From RUG695 sp050943135 (GTDB lineage: Bacteria; Planctomycetota; Planctomycetia; Pirellulales; Thermoguttaceae), in NCBI GenBank assembly GCA_050943135.1, contig JBMNOP010000005.1:160175-224174 (forward strand): a stretch of DNA of 64,000 bases. Direction: 5' to 3'. Below the pieces are notes generated by a model, which had not been told where the DNA came from, made no database searches, and was given only the letters and a program-made list of their open reading frames with translations. A program made the translations under genes and the position numbers. Positions 20,169 to 29,671 of this stretch are shown here, piece by piece (positions within the stretch are counted from its first letter, which is position 1; every line of letters begins with the position of its first letter).

Positions 20169-20197
20169 ATGTTACTATTCCTTTAACGACATCGCAA
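20169..20197 (-). promoter_or_regulatory. Possible accB operon promoter
   Basis: On the minus strand TTGCGA (20192-20197), a 17-nt spacer and TAACAT (20169-20174) match four of six positions each. The site lies between the end of prmC and the accB start. Confidence 0.4.
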
Positions 20198-20225
20198 GGG
20201 TGATATTTTCGGCGAAATAACGGCT

Positions 20226-21107
20226 CTAGCGGATTCCCGCGATAATGACCCGCTTCAGGCCGGCATAATCATTAACAATGTCAAAATGATCGAACGGGGT
20301 CCCTCGGATAAACTCGGCGATAGCCTCGGCGATCATTGGGCTGATTTCGACCATCAGGAGCCCTCCCGGTTCCAGGTGATCGGGAGCTGCGGTCAGAATC
20401 CGTTCAACGAACTCTGTCCCTTTCTTCCCGGAGAGGAGCGCGATTTTCGGTTCAAAGTTTTTGACTGATTTGTCGAGCGCGTCATATTCGCTCTGACTGA
20501 CGTACGGCGGGTTGCTGACGATCAGCGTGAACTTTTCGTCGGGAGCGATCGCCGAAAAAAGGTCGGAATGGCGGAAATCGATCCTTCCCGCCACGCCGTG
20601 TTTCCCGGCGTTCCTTTTTGCCGCACCCAGCGCCGGTTCCGAAATGTCGACCGCGGTCAGTTCGGCACCCGAAACATTCTTGGCCAGGGCGACCGCCAGC
20701 GCACCGCTTCCGGTGCCGATATCTAATATCCGCGCCGACCGATCCCCTGTTTTTTGAGCCCGTTGCCGGAGAAACTCGACCCCTTCCAAGACGATCGTTT
20801 CGGTTTCGGGTCGGGGGATCAGAACGTCGGAATTCACCTCGAAATCGAGCGAGTAAAACTCTTTGTGACCGATCAGGTAAGCGGCCGGTTCCCCCGCGGC
20901 ACGTCGTTTGACCAGTTCCCGAAACGCGGCCCGCCCAACGTCGTCGGGGATCTCGTCGTATCGGAGGTAAAGACCGACACGGTTCGTTCCGAGGGCGTTG
21001 GCCAGAAGGAGCTCCGTTTCGAGGCGAGGATTCTCGAATCCCCGACTTTTAAAGTACTCGGAGGTCCATTCCAAAAGCCGACGCGTTGTCCAGGGTTCTG
21101 CTGGCAT
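20226..21107 (-). CDS. prmC: Peptide chain release factor N5-glutamine methyltransferase
   Basis: PrmC methylates the glutamine of the GGQ motif in release factors, using S-adenosylmethionine. The 293-residue product has the helical N-terminal domain with RRAAGEPAAYLIGHKEF, the SAM-binding DIGTGSGALAVALA and the catalytic NPPYVSQSEYDAL. It lies 26 nt after prfA, which encodes its substrate, so the pair forms an operon. This order is widely conserved. Confidence 0.95.
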   Translation of the reverse strand: MPAEPWTTRRLLEWTSEYFKSRGFENPRLETELLLANALGTNRVGLYLRYDEIPDDVGRAAFRELVKRRAAGEPAAYLIGHKEFYSLDFEVNSDVLIPRPETETIVLEGVEFLRQRAQKTGDRSARILDIGTGSGALAVALAKNVSGAELTAVDISEPALGAAKRNAGKHGVAGRIDFRHSDLFSAIAPDEKFTLIVSNPPYVSQSEYDALDKSVKNFEPKIALLSGKKGTEFVERILTAAPDHLEPGGLLMVEISPMIAEAIAEFIRGTPFDHFDIVNDYAGLKRVIIAGIR

Positions 21108-21133
21108 GCCGGAACCTTTCCCCGTGGGCGGGA

Positions 21134-22210
21134 TTATTCTTCGATCGGCCCGAAAGAACTTCGAAGTTCTTGGCGTTCGTAATCGATCAGCGCATCGATC
21201 ACCGGAGTCAGGTTTCCTGCCAGGATCGAGTCGAGCTTGTAGAGCGTCAGACCAATTCGGTGATCGGTAACGCGGTTTTCGGGAAAATTGTAGGTTCGGA
21301 TTCGCTCACTGCGGTCACCGCTGCCGATTTTGCTCAGACGTTCTTCCGAACGCTTTTTTTGTTCGTCGAGGCGCTTGTGTTCGTAGATACGCGATTTGAG
21401 AACACGGAGTGCTTTCGCCAGGTTTTTGTGCTGGCTCTTTTCGTCTTGGCAACAGACGACGATCCCCGATTCGAAGTGGGTCAGACGGATCGCCGACGAC
21501 GTCTTATTGACATGCTGCCCTCCGGGGCCACTCGAGCAGAATCGGTCGATACGGTAATCTTCCGGTTTCAGGTCGACTTCAACATCTTCGGGTTCGGCCA
21601 TAACCGCCACCGTCGCCGCCGATGTGTGGATACGCCCTTTGGCTTCGGTTTCGGGAACGCGCTGTACACGGTGTCCGCCGCTTTCGAACTGCAGTTCGCG
21701 GAAACAGCCTTCCCCCGCGACGCCAAAGATGATCTCTTTGAATCCCCCCATCTCGGTAGCGTTCATCGACATCATTTCGGTTTTCCAGCCGCGGTCTTCG
21801 CTGTAGTGCTTGTACATCTCGAAAAGATCGCGCGCGAAAAGGGCAGCTTCGTCTCCGCCGGTACCGGCACGAATTTCGACGATGCAACTTGTCCGGTTCG
21901 AGTCGGATCCGCCGATCGTCATATCGAGCAGTTCGTTCCAGATTCCTTCCCGTTCCTTTTTCAGGTCGGGAATTTCGGCCTCGGCTAACACTTTCATTTC
22001 GGGATCGGACCCGGCGATCATCTCTTCGGCTTCTTTGATCTCGCCGTTGAGCCGGAGGAATCGGCGGTACTTGCCGCAAAGCTTGGCCAACGAGCCGTAT
22101 TCCCCGGCGACCGATGCCATGCGGTCGGCGTCGCCCAGAACATCCGGATCGACCATCTCCTTCTCGAGAACCTCGAAACGATCGAGTTTTTCGTCCAACA
22201 GCTTTCGCAT
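21134..22210 (-). CDS. prfA: Peptide chain release factor 1
   Basis: RF1 ends translation at UAA and UAG codons. The 358-residue protein has GGQ at 230-232 in SGPGGQHVNKTSS and the stop-codon reading PxT tripeptide as PET (186-188), followed by EAKGRIHTSA. RF2 would have SPF at the PxT position, so this is RF1. It sits between rpmE, 133 nt upstream, and prmC, which modifies it. Confidence 0.96.
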   Translation of the reverse strand: MRKLLDEKLDRFEVLEKEMVDPDVLGDADRMASVAGEYGSLAKLCGKYRRFLRLNGEIKEAEEMIAGSDPEMKVLAEAEIPDLKKEREGIWNELLDMTIGGSDSNRTSCIVEIRAGTGGDEAALFARDLFEMYKHYSEDRGWKTEMMSMNATEMGGFKEIIFGVAGEGCFRELQFESGGHRVQRVPETEAKGRIHTSAATVAVMAEPEDVEVDLKPEDYRIDRFCSSGPGGQHVNKTSSAIRLTHFESGIVVCCQDEKSQHKNLAKALRVLKSRIYEHKRLDEQKKRSEERLSKIGSGDRSERIRTYNFPENRVTDHRIGLTLYKLDSILAGNLTPVIDALIDYERQELRSSFGPIEE

Positions 22211-22343
22211 AGAAGACCCTAAAAAAACGGTTATTCCACTGTAACCCTTACCCGCGCGTTTTCAGATTCTACCCCTTCGGGTAGCGGGGAGCGAGTCAAA
22301 GAGGAATAACCTGGAATACCGCCGCGGTTGGGTAAGCTCAGTC

Positions 22344-22571
22344 TTACTCGTTCTCTTTTTTGCCGAAGATTTTGATGTTCGAGAACTTCCGGCGGAATTT
22401 TTCGATGCGCCCGGCGGTGTCGACATACTTCAGTCGGCCGGTGTAGAACGGATGGCAGGCACTACAAATATCGACCTTCAGTTCCGGCCTGGTCGAACGG
22501 GTCGTGAACGTGTTACCGCACCCGCAGACGACCTTCGTCTCGACATAGTTGGGATGGGTGTTTTTTTTCAT
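22344..22571 (-). CDS. rpmE: 50S ribosomal protein bL31 (zinc-binding type)
   Basis: I start at the internal ATG at 22571, because bL31 begins MKKNTHPNYVETKVVCGCG. A longer in-frame start at 22610 adds 13 residues not found in the family. The 75-residue protein keeps the four zinc cysteines (Cys16, Cys18, Cys36, Cys39), so it is the C+ form rather than the zinc-free paralogue. It heads the rpmE-prfA-prmC group. Confidence 0.94.
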   Translation of the reverse strand: MKKNTHPNYVETKVVCGCGNTFTTRSTRPELKVDICSACHPFYTGRLKYVDTAGRIEKFRRKFSNIKIFGKKENE

Positions 22572-22752
22572 GGCAGGTTCTCTCTGATGACGTTGGATTT
22601 CGGCCTCCACCCACTAAAGGCTTTAAGCGGAGAATAGGCCGGGAAACGATTCCATTTTATCTTCTCGGGTCTTTCCCACAAGGGGGGAGGGACCGGTTAC
22701 GGGACGAGGGAGCGGGAAAACCAGGGCGTGGGTTTTAGGGGGAATTTCGCGG

Positions 22753-25700
22753 TTATTTTCGGAGTTTTGCCCACTGTTTTTCGAGCCGAACCGCAGAGAC
22801 CTTGACCGCGGTTCCGAGCCTTTGCGCGAAGAGCGAGACCTGATACTCCTCGAGCATCCAGCGATAGATTTCCCACTGCGGGTCGAGAATCCCCGCCGCG
22901 TCTTGGCGCGCCCTTTGATCGAAACAGCGGGTCCAGAGTCCGGCCAGCTCGGCGCTTGAGGCGCGGTCGGCCGCCGCCCCTCCGCTTCGGAGTTTTTCGT
23001 AACGTATCGGGATTGCCTTCAAGTAGCGCGGGTACTCCCAAAGCCAGCGGATCGGGGTGCGCAGATGGAACTCGGGCGAGAAGAGTCGCTGGAAGGTTTC
23101 GCGACTGTCGGCGCCCGCCTCGCCGAAGAGGGGGGAGCGGTGCTTTTCGACGCACAGGCCCGCCTCGCCGTACGCTTCGGCCAGGGCAGGGAGCCAACGG
23201 GTCATCTGTTGCGCGGCAAGGGGGATCCCTCGCTCCGCCGCCTGAACAAGTTGGTTAAATTCCCCCTCGCAGCGGGGAGTCGGAAAGGATCCGTCTTCGG
23301 TTTTGAGTGCCGCTCCGATCGCAAGGCGTGCCATCAGTTCTTGGGCGTCCGTCGCCGTTTTGAAGTGGGGAACTGCTCCGAGACGGAGCCTGATCCGATC
23401 GATGTTCGGCAGGTGGTCGAGTTGGTGCCTCAGGGCACGACGGCATTTTTGCGCGATCAAGAGGATCACACCGAGCCGGGTCTCCTCCTGCGCCCTTTGT
23501 ACCGAGTCGAACAGGCGCAAAGAAAGGGGGGTGAATTTACCGGGAGTTCCGTCCGGAATTTCCCCCTCGTTCAAAAAGCGACGGTGGCATAGCGCAGGCG
23601 AGACAGTCAGCACCATTTTATCCCGCCTGAGGGTGACCGTTTCGGGGAGCGAGCCGAAATCCCACGATTCGACGTCGTCGCGAACCCATGCCGAGCGGGT
23701 CAGTGTGGCCAAGGTCCGATTCACCTCGTCGCCGAGTTCCCGCTCGATCGTTTCCGGGTCGCGTCCCTCGGCCAAGACGTTCCCTTCCGTGTCGACCACC
23801 CGCAGGTTCAGCCGAAGCGATTCGGGGAGTCGATCCGGGTCGAAATCGGCGGGCGTGACCAGGCGGCCGGCAAGGCGCGAGACCGCACGGGCGAGCTGTT
23901 CGAGGAAATCCCCCCCGCCGAACGGAATCTCTTCGGTCAGAAGGCGTGCCGTCTCGGGCATCGGCACGAGGGGGCGACGGATTTCTTTCGGGAGCGTTTT
24001 GAGCAGAAGAAGGGTTTTCTGTTCCAGAAGCCCCGGAACGAGCCAGCCGATTCGGTTCGAATTTTTCAATTCGCCGAACTCTTCCGGCCGAAGAGTGGCG
24101 GTCAGACCGTCTTCTTTCTCTCCCGGCTCGAATCGGTACGAGAGGGGAACCGAAACGCCCGAGAAGGTGGTGATCTCGTCCGGGAAATCCTCGGCCACCG
24201 AGGTGCTGACCGGTCGGGCGCAGATATCTTCGAAGGTAAGGAGCAGGCGGCGCTTCTCTTCGTTTGAGAGTTTTGTGTACCACGAGGTAAGGGTCTTTTT
24301 GTCGTAGACCTCTTCCGGAATCCGAGCCTCGTAAAACTCGCGTAGCGCCTCGTCGTCTCTTAGGAGGGAGCGTTCCCGAAGCTTAGCCTGAATTTGATCG
24401 ATCGACTCGATCAACGCTTGGTTCTTGCGGAAGAAATCGAGATGACAGTCGAAATCGCCGCGAACCAGTGCCTGGTCGATAAAGATGCGACGCGCGCGGG
24501 CCGGTTCGTCGGGACCGAAATGAACCCTGCGTTTCGGCACCAAGATAAGTCCGAAAAGACTGACGGTCTGCCACGCGTGTACACATCCGGTTTCACGCAA
24601 CCAGAAGGGATCGAAAACTTTTTTGGTCAGCAGATGGGATGCCAGCGGCTCGATCCAGGCCGGATCGATTTTCGCGGCACAGCGTAGGTAGCGGCGGCCG
24701 GTCTCGACCCGTTCGGCGGCAACGAGCCAGGAGTATTTTTTGCGGACAAGGCCGCTTCCGGGCCAGAGAACGAATTTCGAGTTTCCGGCGATGTTGTATT
24801 CCCCCTTTTCGGTCCGCAGGGCGATTCCCGTGAGGATACCGGTCAGGATCGACCGGTGAATTGCGCCGTAGTCGTCTTTCTTTTCGCTTTCCCGCGGTGG
24901 CAGAAGTTTCGCCTCGCGCAGGAGTCGCAGAATCTGTACGTAGACGTCGGACCATTCGCGCATCCTGCGGAACGAGAGGAAGTTTTGCCGACACGCCTTA
25001 CGGAGCTGCGAACCGGAAAGGGTTCCCTTGAGTCCCTGCCAGAAACGCCACAGCTTGATATACGACAGGAAGTCGGATTCGGGATCGAGGAACGGTTCGT
25101 GTGCCTCGTCGGCCTTGGCGGCGGACTCGGCCGGACGTTCGCGGGGGTCTTGTATTTCAAGAGCCGACGCGATCACCAGCACTGCTTCCGTTACCCCTTC
25201 GTCGATTCCCGCCAAGATGATACGCGCCAGACGCGGGTCGAGGGGGAGACGACCGAGCTGCCGGCCGATTTCGGTGATCTTGTGTCTTTCGTCGATCGCG
25301 CCGAGTTCGTAGAGGGTTTTGTAACCGTCGAGAATCGCCCCGCGTGCCGGCGGGTCGAGAAAAGGAAATTTCTCGATCGCGCCGAGCCGATAGGCAATCG
25401 TCTGCAGGATCACCGATGCCAGGTTGGTTCGTCGAATCTCGGGGGTGGTGAACTCGTCGCGTGCGTTGTAATCGGCCTCACTGTAAAGACGAATACAGAT
25501 GCCCGGCCCGACACGTCCGCATCGCCCGGCCCGCTGGTCGGCCGAAGCGCGGGAAATCGGCTCGACCGGCAGCCGTTGCATACGCGAACGGGCCGAGTAG
25601 CGGCTTATCCGCGCCGTTCCAAAGTCGATCACATAGCGTATCCCCGGTACGGTCAACGACGATTCGGCAACATTTGTGGCGATAACGATCTTCCGCCAAC

Positions 25701-26841
25701 GGCTTTTGGCGAAAATCTTCTGCTGGTCAGCAAACGACAGGCGGGCATAAAGGGGAAGGATTTCGGTTTTTCTTGTGACGTCGTCGCCCGGGATCGGGTG
25801 GTGTTTCAGGAGCTTGGCCGTCTCTAAAATGTCGCGCTGGGTAGGTTGAAACACAAGGATATCGCCGCGTCCGAGCCGTGCCAATTCGTCGACTGCGGCC
25901 AAAAAGGCCTGTTCGCGCAGTTCTCCTTCATCGAGTTCGCGCCGCCGAACCGTGTTTCGGTCTTTGACGTCCTCGACCAACGCAAACTCCTCGGGAGGGC
26001 GATACCGGATTTCGATCGGATAGGTTCGTCCCGAAACCTCAATGATCGGTGCCGGTTTGCCGTCGTTTGAAAAATGTTCGGCGAACCGTTTCGCATCGAT
26101 GGTGGCCGAGGTGACGATCAGTCGAAAGTCGCGTCGTTTGGTCACAACGCGTCGCATCATGCCGAGAAGAAAATCGATATTGAGCGACCGCTCGTGCGCC
26201 TCGTCGATGATGATGGTGTCGTAAGTTTCGAAGAGAGGATCCCGTTGAGACTCGGCCAAGAGGATCCCGTCGGTCATCACCTTAACGAGGGTCGATTCGC
26301 TCGTCTTGTCGGTAAAGCGAACCTTAAAGCCGACTCCTTCCCCGAGGGGGGTGCCGATCTCTTCGGCAATACGGCGGGCGACCGCACGTGCGGCCAGACG
26401 GCGCGGCTGCGTGTGTCCGATCATCCCGCAGACCCCCCGCCCGAGCTCCAGACAGATTTTCGGAAGCTGCGTCGATTTTCCCGAACCGGTCTCTCCGCAG
26501 ACGACGACCACCGGGTGGTTTTTGATCAGATCGGCGATTTCCCGACGACGCCCGCAGATCGGCAGTTCGTCGTCATATTTCATTGTGGGGAGCGCGTGTT
26601 TTCGGGCACGCGCCTTTTCGATCGAGGCACAAATCCGCTCGGCCAGACGGCGGACCGCTTCTTCGTGCTTTTTCTGCGGTGCATTTTTGACCGGTCCCGG
26701 TCGGAAAGGTTCCTCCTCCGCCGAAACGAAAAGGGAAGAGAACTCGCGACGGAGCCGGTTCCACTCCCGGGCGAGCGCCGGACGGTCGGCGGTCATTGTT
26801 TTCGACAAGAGTCGGCGGAGGTTATGGAACGAAACGGACAT
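22753..26841 (-). CDS. hrpA: HrpA-type DEAH-box ATP-dependent RNA helicase
   Basis: The 1362-residue protein is the full length of HrpA. The helicase core has the P-loop GETGSGKST (116-124), DEAH (213-216) with VTSAT after it, and motif VI QRAGRCGRVGPG. A helicase-associated domain and OB-fold follow, and the long C-terminal part matches the DUF3418 region of HrpA. In E. coli HrpA acts in mRNA processing and rescue of stalled ribosomes. A 17-nt gap separates it from the proA gene upstream on the same strand, so the two may be co-transcribed. Confidence 0.95.
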   Translation of the reverse strand: MSVSFHNLRRLLSKTMTADRPALAREWNRLRREFSSLFVSAEEEPFRPGPVKNAPQKKHEEAVRRLAERICASIEKARARKHALPTMKYDDELPICGRRREIADLIKNHPVVVVCGETGSGKSTQLPKICLELGRGVCGMIGHTQPRRLAARAVARRIAEEIGTPLGEGVGFKVRFTDKTSESTLVKVMTDGILLAESQRDPLFETYDTIIIDEAHERSLNIDFLLGMMRRVVTKRRDFRLIVTSATIDAKRFAEHFSNDGKPAPIIEVSGRTYPIEIRYRPPEEFALVEDVKDRNTVRRRELDEGELREQAFLAAVDELARLGRGDILVFQPTQRDILETAKLLKHHPIPGDDVTRKTEILPLYARLSFADQQKIFAKSRWRKIVIATNVAESSLTVPGIRYVIDFGTARISRYSARSRMQRLPVEPISRASADQRAGRCGRVGPGICIRLYSEADYNARDEFTTPEIRRTNLASVILQTIAYRLGAIEKFPFLDPPARGAILDGYKTLYELGAIDERHKITEIGRQLGRLPLDPRLARIILAGIDEGVTEAVLVIASALEIQDPRERPAESAAKADEAHEPFLDPESDFLSYIKLWRFWQGLKGTLSGSQLRKACRQNFLSFRRMREWSDVYVQILRLLREAKLLPPRESEKKDDYGAIHRSILTGILTGIALRTEKGEYNIAGNSKFVLWPGSGLVRKKYSWLVAAERVETGRRYLRCAAKIDPAWIEPLASHLLTKKVFDPFWLRETGCVHAWQTVSLFGLILVPKRRVHFGPDEPARARRIFIDQALVRGDFDCHLDFFRKNQALIESIDQIQAKLRERSLLRDDEALREFYEARIPEEVYDKKTLTSWYTKLSNEEKRRLLLTFEDICARPVSTSVAEDFPDEITTFSGVSVPLSYRFEPGEKEDGLTATLRPEEFGELKNSNRIGWLVPGLLEQKTLLLLKTLPKEIRRPLVPMPETARLLTEEIPFGGGDFLEQLARAVSRLAGRLVTPADFDPDRLPESLRLNLRVVDTEGNVLAEGRDPETIERELGDEVNRTLATLTRSAWVRDDVESWDFGSLPETVTLRRDKMVLTVSPALCHRRFLNEGEIPDGTPGKFTPLSLRLFDSVQRAQEETRLGVILLIAQKCRRALRHQLDHLPNIDRIRLRLGAVPHFKTATDAQELMARLAIGAALKTEDGSFPTPRCEGEFNQLVQAAERGIPLAAQQMTRWLPALAEAYGEAGLCVEKHRSPLFGEAGADSRETFQRLFSPEFHLRTPIRWLWEYPRYLKAIPIRYEKLRSGGAAADRASSAELAGLWTRCFDQRARQDAAGILDPQWEIYRWMLEEYQVSLFAQRLGTAVKVSAVRLEKQWAKLRK

Positions 26842-26858
26842 CGTGCGTGTCGTGCGGA

Positions 26859-28118
26859 CTACCGGCGCAAATGAGCGTCGCCGTAGACGATGTATTTGTA
26901 ACTGGTCAGTTCATTGATGCCGCACGGGCCGCGGGCGTGGAATTTGTCGGTACTGATTCCGATTTCGGCACCGAGACCGAAAATTCCGCCGTCGTTCAGA
27001 CGGGTGCTGGAGTTGACCATGACCGCCGAGCTGTCGATTTCGGTGGTAAATTTGCGGATCGCATTAATGTCGCGCGAGATGATCGCCTCGGTATGTCCGG
27101 ACGAGTGCGCGTTAATATGCGCAATTGCCTCGTCGATCGAGTCGACCACCTTGACCGAGATGATCGCCGCCAGGTATTCGGTATCATAGTCTTCGTCGGA
27201 GGCAGGAAGCGTTTCGGGACAGAGGGAACAGGTTTTGACATCTCCGCGTATTTCGACTCCATGTTCGGCAAGCGCCTTGACGAGCCGAGGAAGGAGCGTC
27301 GGGGCCGCCGACGAATGGACGACAAGCGACTCGGCCGTATTGCAGGTTCCCAGCCGCTGGCATTTGGAATTGATAAGGACCCTTTCGGCAACGTCGGAAT
27401 CGGCGTCGTCGTCGATGTAAACGTGGCAGTTCCCCGCGAAGTGTTTGATGACCGGCATGCGTGCCCCTTCGGTGACACGGCGGATCAGCTGCCCGCCCCC
27501 GCGCGGGATCGTCACACTGATATACTCGGGCATTGCCAGGAATTCGTCGATCGCCTCGCGGTCGGTGGTGTTGAGTACCTGCACGGCGTCTTTCGGCAGT
27601 CCAGCCTCTTCGGCGGCTTCGGCCAGCACTTCGGCCAAGACCAAATTCGAGCGGATCGCTTCTTTTCCGCCGCGCAAGATCACCGCGTTACCGCTCTTCA
27701 CGCAGATGGCCGCGGCGTCGGTCGTGACATTCGGCCGCGACTCGTAGATGAAGAAGACCACACCGAGCGGGACGCAGACTTTTTGGATTTCCAGCCCGTC
27801 GGGACGGATGGTCGAGTCGACGATCTTCCCGATCGGGTCGGGGAACATCGCGATCTCTTCGAGTGCGGTTGCCATCTCGGTCAGCGTTTTTTCGGTGAGT
27901 CGAAGCCGGTCGATCATTGCCGGAGAAAGACCGTTTCTTTCGGCATCGGCCAGGTCTTTCGCGTTTTCGGCCACGATCTTCTCTTGTCGCTCCAGGAGTT
28001 TCCGGGCGGTCAGAAGGAGCCATTTGTTTTTGACTTCGCCGCGGACCGCCGCCAGTTTGGCTGAGGCGGCTTTGGCGCGTTTGGCGGTTTCGAGACAATA
28101 TTCTTTCAAGTTTTCCAT
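26859..28118 (-). CDS. proA: Gamma-glutamyl phosphate reductase
   Basis: ProA reduces gamma-glutamyl phosphate with NADPH in proline synthesis. The 419-residue aldehyde-dehydrogenase-fold protein shows FIYESRPNVTTDAAAIC, VILRGGKEAIRSN, and the catalytic cysteine region KCQRLGTCNTAESL; the C-terminal GLGAEIGISTDKFHARGP is typical of the family. The usual partner proB is not in the window. It lies between rdgB, 39 nt upstream, and hrpA. Confidence 0.96.
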   Translation of the reverse strand: MENLKEYCLETAKRAKAASAKLAAVRGEVKNKWLLLTARKLLERQEKIVAENAKDLADAERNGLSPAMIDRLRLTEKTLTEMATALEEIAMFPDPIGKIVDSTIRPDGLEIQKVCVPLGVVFFIYESRPNVTTDAAAICVKSGNAVILRGGKEAIRSNLVLAEVLAEAAEEAGLPKDAVQVLNTTDREAIDEFLAMPEYISVTIPRGGGQLIRRVTEGARMPVIKHFAGNCHVYIDDDADSDVAERVLINSKCQRLGTCNTAESLVVHSSAAPTLLPRLVKALAEHGVEIRGDVKTCSLCPETLPASDEDYDTEYLAAIISVKVVDSIDEAIAHINAHSSGHTEAIISRDINAIRKFTTEIDSSAVMVNSSTRLNDGGIFGLGAEIGISTDKFHARGPCGINELTSYKYIVYGDAHLRR

Positions 28119-28157
28119 CGTTCGATCCCCTGGGGTGTTTGGACGGTTGGTTGAATT

Positions 28158-28778
28158 TCAGTCGGCGGCGATCTCGCCAAGGAGCGGCCCGACAGCCGCG
28201 ATAAAACGCCGCGTCGAGCGAGCGCGGTGGCTGATGATTGATTTCAGGAGGGGGGAAAGGTCTCCGAAAGTGCGGTGGTACTCGATCACCTCAAAGAGCG
28301 GATCGTACCCGAATCCGTTTCGGCCATGTTGCTCAAAGAGGATCCGCCCGCAGCAGTACTCTTCGCACGCGAAACGGATCTTGCCCGTCGGATCGGCAAA
28401 CGCCATCGAGCAAGTATAGTGTGCTGTTCGTCGTTCGATCGGAACCCCCCGCAGTTTTTCCAGAAGAAGTTCGTTGTTCTTTTCGTCGGTATGATTGACG
28501 CCGGAAAAGCGGGAGGAGTAGATCCCCGGCGCCCCGTCAAGGGCATCGACCGAAAGGCCGCTGTCTTCGGCCACGGTCCATCGTTTGAAGAAAAGGGCAT
28601 ATTCCCTCGCCTTCTTGGCGGCATTTTCGGCGAACGTGCCTCCGTCTTCCACGACCTCGGGCGCCTCGGGAAAGTCGGCCAGGGTAACGATCTCGGTTCC
28701 CGTCGGGGCAAGAACCCGACCCATTTCTATCCCCTTGTTCCGATTCCCGGATCCGAGCAAGATGATAGGCTTTGACAT
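28158..28778 (-). CDS. rdgB: XTP/dITP diphosphatase (HAM1/RdgB family)
   Basis: This house-cleaning enzyme hydrolyses non-canonical purine nucleoside triphosphates (ITP, XTP) to monophosphates. The 206-residue product begins with the substrate-binding LLGSGNRNKG, then AEDSGLSVDALDGAPG, and has the C-terminal GFGYDPLFE with EVIEYHRTFGDLSP. It is the first gene of a rdgB-proA-hrpA string. The intergenic region upstream (28779-28848) also serves the divergent TrhA-type gene. Confidence 0.94.
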   Translation of the reverse strand: MSKPIILLGSGNRNKGIEMGRVLAPTGTEIVTLADFPEAPEVVEDGGTFAENAAKKAREYALFFKRWTVAEDSGLSVDALDGAPGIYSSRFSGVNHTDEKNNELLLEKLRGVPIERRTAHYTCSMAFADPTGKIRFACEEYCCGRILFEQHGRNGFGYDPLFEVIEYHRTFGDLSPLLKSIISHRARSTRRFIAAVGPLLGEIAAD

Positions 28779-28848
28779 AGAGCCCTTTCTGCGTTATGAT
28801 GAACCTTCGCGCTATTTTAACACTTTCCGAATAATTTAAAACACCACC

Positions 28849-29502
28849 ATGGCCGAAACCGAGCAAAAGAAACTCTACACGTTTGGCGAAGAGCTGACCA
28901 ACGCCATCTCGCATGGGGTTGGGACACTTCTTTCGATTGCTGCCCTCGTACTGTTGATTTTGCGTGCCGTTGAACGCGCGCCGGAAGGCTCGACCGCTTC
29001 GTATGTGGTGGGGTTCGCCATCTTCGGCTCAACGCTGATTCTTCTCTACACGATGTCGACCCTCTATCACTCGATGCTTCCGCGTCCGGTCCGGTTTGTC
29101 TTTAAGATGCTCGACCATTCGGCCATCTACCTGTTGATTGCCGGTACCTACACGGCATTTTGCCTTTCGGCCCTTCGCGGTCCGGTGGGATGGACCCTCT
29201 TCGGGCTCATCTGGGGGCTGGCGGCGATCGGCGTTACGATGGATACCGTCTCCGCCTGTCGGCTGAAATGGGTTTCGCTTACCCTCTACCTTTGTATGGG
29301 GTGGCTCGCTCTTATTGCGTTCCCCTCGCTGCTGACGGCTCTCCCCCCCCTTTCGCTTAAGTTTCTTCTGTTCGGCGGAATCGCCTATACCGTCGGGGCT
29401 ATCTTTTTCGCGATCAGAAAGAAGTGGCTCCATTCGATCTGGCATTTTTTCGTTTTGGCCGGGAGTGTTCTTCACTTCTTTGCCGTCTATTTCGTTGTCT
29501 GA
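28849..29502 (+). CDS. trhA: Hemolysin III/TrhA-type PAQR membrane protein
   Basis: The 217-residue protein has seven hydrophobic segments and the PAQR signatures. These are HGVGTLLSI near the start, TLYHSML, DHSAIYLLIAGTYTAF, and HSIWHFFVLAGSVLHFFAVY with the paired His ligands for a metal. The bacterial relatives are called hemolysin III or TrhA. They are linked to membrane-fluidity sensing in some species; true haemolytic activity is not implied. It is transcribed alone, divergent from rdgB. Confidence 0.93.
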   Translation: MAETEQKKLYTFGEELTNAISHGVGTLLSIAALVLLILRAVERAPEGSTASYVVGFAIFGSTLILLYTMSTLYHSMLPRPVRFVFKMLDHSAIYLLIAGTYTAFCLSALRGPVGWTLFGLIWGLAAIGVTMDTVSACRLKWVSLTLYLCMGWLALIAFPSLLTALPPLSLKFLLFGGIAYTVGAIFFAIRKKWLHSIWHFFVLAGSVLHFFAVYFVV

Positions 29503-29594
29503 CGGGCACCTTTCGCGTTCCGTTCCCCCTCGTTTCCCCCTTGGTGACGCCCTTTTCGGCAGAAGCCCGGTTTCGTACAGGGCCTCTGTTGTTC

Positions 29595-29623
29595 TTGACT
29601 TCTCGGCCCGAAAAGACTAGCAT
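29595..29623 (+). promoter_or_regulatory. Probable promoter of the lipoprotein gene
   Basis: TTGACT (29595-29600), a 17-nt spacer and TAGCAT (29618-29623) lie about 49 nt before the start at 29672. Confidence 0.55.
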
Positions 29624-29671
29624 CGCGCGCCGGTTTTTCGTCGGGAAGGATTCACTTTATCGGGAGATTTG